A stretch of DNA of 64,000 nt from Stenotrophomonas sepilia (lineage in GTDB: Bacteria; Pseudomonadota; Gammaproteobacteria; Xanthomonadales; Xanthomonadaceae), in assembly GCF_003244875.1 (NCBI RefSeq), contig NZ_LXXZ01000040.1, positions 62,001 to 126,000 on the forward strand, given 5' to 3'. This document shows positions 58,983-64,000 of the stretch, one piece after another (positions within the stretch are counted from its first letter, which is position 1; each line of letters starts with the position of its first letter). The notes beneath the pieces are model-generated. The model worked only from the letters and a program-made list of their open reading frames with translations. It ran no database searches and was not told the DNA's origin. Position numbers and translations under genes: made by a program.

Positions 58983-61187
58983 TCAGCCCACGTCGGGCAA
59001 GCCGGGCAGCAGCTTGTCCAGGGTAATGGGATAGTTGCGCACGCGCACGCCGGTTGCGTTGTAGACCGCATTGGCGATCGCGGCGCCGACCCCACAGATG
59101 CCCAGTTCACCCACACCCTTGGCCTTCATCGGCGAGATCACCGGATCCAGCGTGTCGAGGAAGACCACCTCCTGGTACGGGATGTCGGCGTGCACGGGAA
59201 CCTCGTAGCCGGCCAGGTCGTGGTTGATGAACAAGCCAAGCCGTTTGTCGACCACCAGCTCCTCCATCAGGGTCGCGCCCGCGCCCATCACCATCCCGCC
59301 GATGACCTGGCTGCGCGCAGAGAGCGGATTGAGGATCCGCCCGCCATCGCATACGGCAAGCATGCGGCGGATGCGCGTCTCTCCCGTGTAGGCATGCACG
59401 GCAACCTCGCAGAAATGCCCTGCATAGGTGCCCACGTCATAGCCTTGCTTGAAGTCGCCGAAGGCAATGCCGTCCTCCGCCGAGAGTGTCCCCGCCTCTG
59501 CCAGCTTGATCGTCCGCCCACCCGCCTGGATGCGGCCATTGGCGAAGTCTGCGGTGTCGCCGTCGAAGCCCAGTTTCTCGCCCACCTTGCGGCGCAGGCT
59601 GACGCACGCCGCGTACACGCCTGCGGTGGAGCTTGCCGCGCCCCACTGGCCGCCGGAACCGGCGGAGGCGGGATGACGGGAGTCGCCGAGGGTCACCTGG
59701 ACCCGCTCCAGCGGCACGCCCATGGTTTCGGCTGCCGTCTGCGCGATGATTGTGTAGGAGCCGGTGCCGATGTCGGTCATGTCGGTTTCGACAATCACTC
59801 CGCCCTGGCCGTCAAGCCTGACCCGCGCCGCCGACTTCATCGTCGGTGCACCGCGATAGCCCGCAGATACGCCCATGCCGATCAGCCAGTCCCCTTCCCT
59901 GACCTGCGCCGGCCTGGGGTTGCGCTTGTTCCAGTTGAAGCGCTCCGCGCCTTCGCGCAGGCAGCGCACCAGGTTGCGGTCGGAGAACTTCTTGGACGGA
60001 TCGCCGGGTACCACCTCGGGCTCGTTGAGGATGCGGAACGCGATCGGGTCGAGGCCCAGCTTCTCGGCCATTTCGTCCATCGCCACTTCCAGCGCCATGT
60101 GGCCGGGTGCTTCGCCCGGTGCGCGCATCGCATTGCCTTCGGGCATGTCGAGCGTGGCGATGTAGTTGGCCACCAGGCGGTTGGCGCCTGCATAGAGCTT
60201 GGGCGTCTGCAGGGTGCCGTTCTCGCCGTCCTCACCGTTGATGTTGCCCGACCAGTTCTCATGGGCGATGGCGGAGATCCGGCCATCCTTTCCGCAGCCG
60301 ATCCGCACGCGCTGGAGGGTGGCGTGCCGGTGCGTGGTGTTGTTGGGCATCAACGGGCGTTGCAGCGCGATCTTCACCGGCCGCCCGACCTGCTTGGCCG
60401 CCAGCGCGGCCAGCACCGCGTCGGCACGGATGAACAGCTTGCCGCCGAAGCCGCCGCCGATATAGGGCGAGTCCACGCGCACCTTGGCAGGATCGATGCC
60501 GAGGATCGCCGCCATGCCCTGCCTGGCCCAGTCGATCATCTGGTTCGCCGTCCACAGCGTGAGCGTGTCACCCTTCCAGGCGGCGATGGTGGCGTGCGGC
60601 TCCATCATCGAATGACTTTCGTCGGAGGTGTGGTAAGTCTCGTCGAGCTTGACCGCGGCGCTCGCGTAGGCAGTGTCGAAATCGCCCAGCGCCTGCCGGT
60701 CGGGCTTTCCGTCACGCCCCTTTGCCAGCGGCGCGGACGGTGCCAGGGCCGGGAAATCGAAGCGGCCCTTGCTGCGCTCGTAGCGGGTGCGGATCAGCGC
60801 CGCGGCGGCGCGGGCCTGCTCGAAGGTCTCTGCCACCACGCAGGCGATGGCCTGGTGGTAGTGGGCCACCTCGGCTCCGCCGAACAACGGTGCATTGTTC
60901 CAGTTCGATGTGCCGACCGGCTTGGTTTCCGGTGCGGTGATGACCGCCAGTACGCCGGGCGCGGCACGTGCGCGGGAGGCATCCATCGAAATGATGCTCC
61001 CCTTGCCGATGCCCGCACCGACGATGTAGCCGTAGGCCTGGTTCGGAGCCACGTCGTGGCGCTCGTAGGCATAGGGGGCGGTGCCGGTGGTCTTGCGTGG
61101 ACCGTCGATGCGCGGCGTCGACTTGCCGACGACCTTGGCCTTGTCGAACAGGTTGTCGCCGGCGGGGGCGTTGAATTCAAGGGGCAT
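58983..61187 (-). CDS. paoC: Periplasmic aldehyde oxidase molybdenum-binding subunit
   Basis: 734 residues, the usual PaoC length. The xanthine-oxidase fold is shown by the N-terminal AKVVGKSTPRIDGPRKTTG, cofactor-binding SPYIGGGFGGKLF and MRAPGEAPGHMALEVAMDEM, SAGSGGQWGAASST, and near the C-terminus MKAKGVGELGICG, whose Glu is the general base. It oxidises aldehydes to carboxylic acids at a Mo-MCD centre. It has no signal peptide, as expected for export as a complex with the Tat-targeted PaoA subunit. Its ATG overlaps the paoB stop by one base. Confidence 0.93.
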   Translation of the reverse strand: MPLEFNAPAGDNLFDKAKVVGKSTPRIDGPRKTTGTAPYAYERHDVAPNQAYGYIVGAGIGKGSIISMDASRARAAPGVLAVITAPETKPVGTSNWNNAPLFGGAEVAHYHQAIACVVAETFEQARAAAALIRTRYERSKGRFDFPALAPSAPLAKGRDGKPDRQALGDFDTAYASAAVKLDETYHTSDESHSMMEPHATIAAWKGDTLTLWTANQMIDWARQGMAAILGIDPAKVRVDSPYIGGGFGGKLFIRADAVLAALAAKQVGRPVKIALQRPLMPNNTTHRHATLQRVRIGCGKDGRISAIAHENWSGNINGEDGENGTLQTPKLYAGANRLVANYIATLDMPEGNAMRAPGEAPGHMALEVAMDEMAEKLGLDPIAFRILNEPEVVPGDPSKKFSDRNLVRCLREGAERFNWNKRNPRPAQVREGDWLIGMGVSAGYRGAPTMKSAARVRLDGQGGVIVETDMTDIGTGSYTIIAQTAAETMGVPLERVQVTLGDSRHPASAGSGGQWGAASSTAGVYAACVSLRRKVGEKLGFDGDTADFANGRIQAGGRTIKLAEAGTLSAEDGIAFGDFKQGYDVGTYAGHFCEVAVHAYTGETRIRRMLAVCDGGRILNPLSARSQVIGGMVMGAGATLMEELVVDKRLGLFINHDLAGYEVPVHADIPYQEVVFLDTLDPVISPMKAKGVGELGICGVGAAIANAVYNATGVRVRNYPITLDKLLPGLPDVG

Positions 61188-62137
61188 CAGTGCTCTCCTT
61201 CCACCAGCACGGCTGCGAGGGTGCGCTCGGCGAGCGCGATCTTGAACGCGTTCTCCGGGGTCGGACGGGCACCGGCGAACACCTTCCGGGTCGCGGCCTT
61301 TACGCCGTCGCGCAGCAGGGGTTCGGCTGCCTCGACGCGCCACGGCTTCGGCGCGACCCCAGCGAAGGCGAACCGCGCCGAGCCGTCACGCTGCACGACT
61401 GCGGCGACCGACACCAGTGCGAACGCATAGGACGCGCGGTCACGTACCTTGTGGTACACGTGCCGACCGCCCAGGGGCTCTGGCAGCGTGACGTGGGTGA
61501 TCAGCTCACCGCGCTGCAGCACGTTGTCCTGCTGCGGCCTGTCGCCGGGGGAACGATGGAAATCGGCAATCGGGATGCTGCGCGTACTGCCGTCACCCCT
61601 GACGGTCTGGATCGAGGCGTCCAGCACCCGCAGGGCCACCGCCATGTCGCCCGGATAGGTCGCGATGCAGCTGTCCGAGGTGCCGATCACGCCCATCTGC
61701 CGGGAGAACCCCTCGAGTGCGCCGCAGCCGGATCCGGGCAGGCGCTTGTTGCAAGGCAGATTGGGGTCGTAGAAGTATGGGCAGCGCGTGCGCTGCAGCA
61801 GGTTGCCGCCGGTGGTGGCTTTGTTGCGCAGCTGCCCGGAGGCGCCTGCCACGATCGCGCGGGTCAGCACCGCGTAGTCGCGGCGCACGCGCTCATGCGA
61901 GGCCAGTGCGGTATTGGTGACCAGCGTGCCGATGCGCAGGCCGCCCTCGTCGGTGGGTTCAATCCTGTCCAGGCCGATGTCCTGCACATCGACCAGATGC
62001 GCTGGCGTCTCGACCTCCAGCTTCATCAGGTCGAGCAGGTTGGTCCCTCCGGCCAGGAACTTCGCGCCCTCGGTGCCGGCGACGGCCCTGGCGGCCTCGG
62101 CCGGGGATTTGGCGCGTTCGTAACTGAAGGCCCTCAT
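61187..62137 (-). CDS. paoB: Periplasmic aldehyde oxidase FAD-binding subunit with [4Fe-4S] insert
   Basis: 316 residues from the ATG at 62137. FAD-binding motifs are [20 protein letters not shown] and [13 protein letters not shown]. The loop after that (Cys in [22 protein letters not shown], plus SDSCIA) holds the four cysteines for the extra [4Fe-4S] cluster. That cluster distinguishes PaoB from ordinary xanthine dehydrogenase flavin subunits. The C-terminal CO-dehydrogenase-like domain is complete. It relays electrons from the Mo centre and 2Fe-2S clusters to FAD. It overlaps paoA by 4 nt. Confidence 0.92.
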   Translation of the reverse strand: MRAFSYERAKSPAEAARAVAGTEGAKFLAGGTNLLDLMKLEVETPAHLVDVQDIGLDRIEPTDEGGLRIGTLVTNTALASHERVRRDYAVLTRAIVAGASGQLRNKATTGGNLLQRTRCPYFYDPNLPCNKRLPGSGCGALEGFSRQMGVIGTSDSCIATYPGDMAVALRVLDASIQTVRGDGSTRSIPIADFHRSPGDRPQQDNVLQRGELITHVTLPEPLGGRHVYHKVRDRASYAFALVSVAAVVQRDGSARFAFAGVAPKPWRVEAAEPLLRDGVKAATRKVFAGARPTPENAFKIALAERTLAAVLVEGEH

Positions 62138-62802
62138 GAGCGCCTCCCTGCAGAGGTCACGCCAGCGACCTCTGCCATCGCCTCGGCAATATTGGAATAG
62201 GCGCCGCAGCGGCAGAGGTTGCCGCTCATGCGTTCGCGCATTTCCATGTTGGTGGCGCGGGGACGTGCGCTGACGTCCGCCTGTACATGGCTGGGGACAC
62301 CCCGCTTGATCTCGTCCAGTACCGCCACCGCCGAACAGATCTGCCCCGGCGTGCAATACCCGCACTGGTAGCCATCATGCTTGATGAAGGCGGCCTGCAT
62401 CGGATGCAGGTCATCGGGAGTTCCGAGGCCTTCGATGGTGGTGATGGCATCGCCCTGGTGCTGTACCGCCAGGCTGAGGCAGGCATTGATGCGCTCACCA
62501 TTGACCAGCACGGTACAGGCACCGCATTGACCGTGGTCGCAGCCCTTTTTCGTTCCAGTCAGCTTCAGATGTTCGCGCAGGGCATCGAGCAGCGTGGTCC
62601 GGGTGTCGAGCTCAAGCTCCCGCCGCTCGCCGTTGACGGTCAAGGCAACCGTGCTGATGACCGGCGGCCTGGGCGGCGGGGGCGCCGCCAGTTCGGCGGC
62701 GAGCGATGATGCCCCCGGTGCGGCGGACATCGCCACGGTCGTGACGCCGCCAGCGATCACCTGGCGACGCGTCAACTTCATTCCTTCATCACAACTTGGC
62801 AC
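62134..62802 (-). CDS. paoA: Periplasmic aldehyde oxidase [2Fe-2S] subunit with Tat signal
   Basis: 222 residues. The start is the GTG at 62802, with AGGAGG five bases before it; the ATG at 62781 has its ribosome site too close. The N-terminus has a twin-arginine signal ([10 protein letters not shown], then a hydrophobic stretch and a Pro-rich spacer). The plant-type ferredoxin domain has [15 protein letters not shown] and NACLSLA. The helical second cluster domain has [11 protein letters not shown] and GNLCRCGAY. All eight cluster cysteines are present. It directs export of the folded PaoABC complex. It is the first gene of the paoABC-xdhC-mocA operon. Confidence 0.93.
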   Translation of the reverse strand: MPSCDEGMKLTRRQVIAGGVTTVAMSAAPGASSLAAELAAPPPPRPPVISTVALTVNGERRELELDTRTTLLDALREHLKLTGTKKGCDHGQCGACTVLVNGERINACLSLAVQHQGDAITTIEGLGTPDDLHPMQAAFIKHDGYQCGYCTPGQICSAVAVLDEIKRGVPSHVQADVSARPRATNMEMRERMSGNLCRCGAYSNIAEAMAEVAGVTSAGRRS

Positions 62803-63034
62803 AGTGACCTCCTGGCGTTCGGGGAAACCCCGTGGCTGGATGGACGCGCTCACACTACCGAAGGGCCACTATGCCCATCTGCGGGGTACAGATCTGTGAA
62901 GTCGGCGAAATGTACGAACCCGCCAAGGCAGTCAGCCTGAGTGCCCAGAAGAACATGTTGTAGCAAGTCCGAAGAAATCGACTGCATCCAGCCCTTTCAT
63001 GGACACCCGGACTCATTCCCAGCCTGCAGGCCAA

Positions 63035-63553
63035 CTACGGCGGGCTTGACTGAGTTGCCACGCTCGCTTCTCTCGTAGGTAGATGGCTTCTCTCTTCCTC
63101 TCGCTTGCTGGCACATCGCAGAGACGCCATGCGTGCCGCCTGCTCAAGTTCGGAATGCGCGGCCTTCACTCCCTTCAGCGCGGCACTCTTGAGCCATGCG
63201 TATGCCTCACTGGATGACTCACAGTCCTGTTTGTCCCTCAATATGAAGAACACGTTGTACTGTGCAATCGGGTGTCCCAGCGCTGCGGCATAGGCAAGCC
63301 ACATATGGGAGTTGCCGGCCACGCCTTTGCCCTCAAAGTGGCGCGAAAGTCGAAACGCCGCCTCGGCGTTGCCTGCATCTGCGCGCCCGACCAGCGTGCG
63401 TAGCTGCTTGTCATCAAGCTCCGCGCCATCATCCGTTGCGATCGACCCGTCAAGCTCAACTTTCGGCCTGTCCGGTTGAGGCGGCACCTGCGCATTAACC
63501 GACCCTGCGCCCGCCAGGCACAAGAGAAGACCGGCTCTCTTAAATAGGATCAT
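63035..63553 (-). CDS. Secreted Sel1-repeat-like protein
   Basis: 172 residues from the ATG at 63553; a longer frame from 63619 would add an unlikely GGGFEPPAK leader made by a T-arm-like hairpin. Signal peptide LFKRAGLLLCLAGAGSVNA. The body has two Sel1-like units: NAEAAFRLSRHFEGKGVAGN and SSSEAYAWLKSAALKGVKAA, with the A-x-x-x-Y/L-A-A-A-L-G-H-P-I-A pattern between. Two cysteines could form a disulfide in the periplasm. Such proteins mediate protein contacts. There is no operon partner in the window. Confidence 0.7.
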   Translation of the reverse strand: MILFKRAGLLLCLAGAGSVNAQVPPQPDRPKVELDGSIATDDGAELDDKQLRTLVGRADAGNAEAAFRLSRHFEGKGVAGNSHMWLAYAAALGHPIAQYNVFFILRDKQDCESSSEAYAWLKSAALKGVKAAHSELEQAARMASLRCASKREEERSHLPTREASVATQSSPP

Positions 63554-63584
63554 CAATCCCAGTTCCTGAGAATCGGTCTTCGCT

Positions 63585-63601
63585 GGCGGTTCGAATCCGC
63601 C
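63585..63601 (+). other. tRNA T-arm-like hairpin
   Basis: GGCGG, loop TTCGAAT, CCGCC: exactly the 5-bp stem and 7-nt TTCRANY loop of a tRNA T-arm. The bases upstream do not fold into D and anticodon arms, so it is not a complete tRNA. It could be a 3' tRNA remnant (attachment-site scar) or a leader hairpin of the Sel1-like gene. Confidence 0.5.
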
Positions 63602-63698
63602 CCCGGCCTGCATGTCCATTGCGCCCCCTGCCCCGCCGGCGCGGATGCCGGCCGCCCCATCGTACCTGAGCGTGCTTCGGATGGCGCCTCAGCGGGAA

Positions 63699-64000
63699 TC
63701 ACATACCCAGCTCCGACAACCCCGGGTGATCATCCGGGCGACGCCCCAGCGGCCAATGGAACTTGCGGTCGCTCTCCTTGATCGGCATGTCGTTGATACA
63801 GGAGAAGCGGCGCTGCATCAGGCCATCCTCTCCGAATTCCCAGTTTTCGTTGCCATAGGAACGGAACCAGTTGCCGGAGTCGTCGTGCCATTCGTACGCG
63901 TAGCGGACCGCAATGCGGTTTTCGGTAAAGGCCCAGAGCTCCTTGATCAGGCGGTACTCGAGCTCCTTGTTCCATTTGCGTGCCAGGAACTGCCGGGCTT
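63699..64000 (-). CDS. DUF1348/NTF2-like protein (partial, 5' end outside window)
   Basis: The last 100 residues are visible, ending ELGM at the TGA at 63699-63701. The order [18 protein letters not shown], then [28 protein letters not shown] and [20 protein letters not shown] is characteristic of DUF1348, a nuclear-transport-factor-2-like (SnoaL) fold of about 150 residues. The N-terminal third runs off the right edge. Function unknown. It is conserved in many proteobacteria as a stand-alone soluble protein. Confidence 0.85.
   Translation of the reverse strand, partial: ARQFLARKWNKELEYRLIKELWAFTENRIAVRYAYEWHDDSGNWFRSYGNENWEFGEDGLMQRRFSCINDMPIKESDRKFHWPLGRRPDDHPGLSELGM

Noticed and set aside
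58494..61430. 978-codon plus-strand open frame
   Set aside because: Antisense to paoC and xdhC, whose catalytic motifs are unambiguous; Arg/His/Ala-rich composition is typical of a shadow frame.
63541..63620. tRNA gene at the T-arm-like sequence
   Set aside because: No D-arm, anticodon arm or acceptor stem can be folded around it.
1..64000. CRISPR array, rRNA genes or complete insertion sequences
   Set aside because: No regularly spaced direct repeats, no rRNA-like sequence and no transposase reading frame were found on reading the window.

Overview
This 64 kb window is GC-rich chromosomal DNA that looks like Stenotrophomonas (S. maltophilia complex, Xanthomonadaceae). I infer this from codon use, the gene set (bacteriophytochrome cluster, SdsA-type alkylsulfatase, chaperone-usher fimbriae, periplasmic aldehyde oxidase) and a GTAG-flanked SMAG-type repeat. 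Canonical and degenerate dif sequences at 22.67 and 23.57 kb suggest that the window lies in the replication terminus.

Left part (1-9.6 kb): a tightly overlapping seven-gene minus-strand lipid-modification operon (desaturase, FAD oxidoreductase, DUF1365, cyclopropane synthase, DUF2878, DUF1295, a second CFA-like methyltransferase), a secreted protein, and a plus-strand ECF sigma / ChrR zinc anti-sigma pair followed by a Rossmann-fold protein. The desaturase operon, the secreted protein, the sigma gene and, 9 kb away, tspO all carry the same promoter architecture (YGCATCC-N16-CGTA). This points to one singlet-oxygen or photo-oxidative regulon. At 9.6-16.3 kb lie heme oxygenase (bphO), bacteriophytochrome (bphP), a CheY-like regulator and a hybrid kinase as one light-sensing operon, then tspO. 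An AsmA-like protein, a GNAT acetyltransferase and an alkylsulfatase follow. The alkylsulfatase is coupled to an outer-membrane-protein gene broken by an amber codon.

Accessory region (22.3-33.0 kb): two dif-like sites in opposite orientation, small ORFs, a DUF1508 protein, an orphan ParS/MbcA-like antitoxin, a KfrA-like coiled-coil DNA-binding protein divergent from a tyrosine recombinase, an OLD-type ATPase-TOPRIM nuclease followed by a PD-(D/E)XK nuclease candidate, and a convergent protein with a HEPN-like R-x4-H motif. This block is the best candidate for an undescribed mobile defence module.

Surface and signalling region (33-57.2 kb): a type Va autotransporter, two divergent RcsB-like regulators, two paralogous membrane sensor kinases, a DUF389 transporter-like protein, a seven-gene chaperone-usher fimbrial operon with conspicuous mRNA hairpins, and small membrane or TPR proteins. 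Two of the small membrane-protein genes share a duplicated upstream element.

Right part (57.2-64 kb): a paoABC-xdhC-mocA operon for a molybdenum-dependent periplasmic aldehyde oxidase, a Sel1-like secreted protein, and a partial DUF1348 protein running off the edge.
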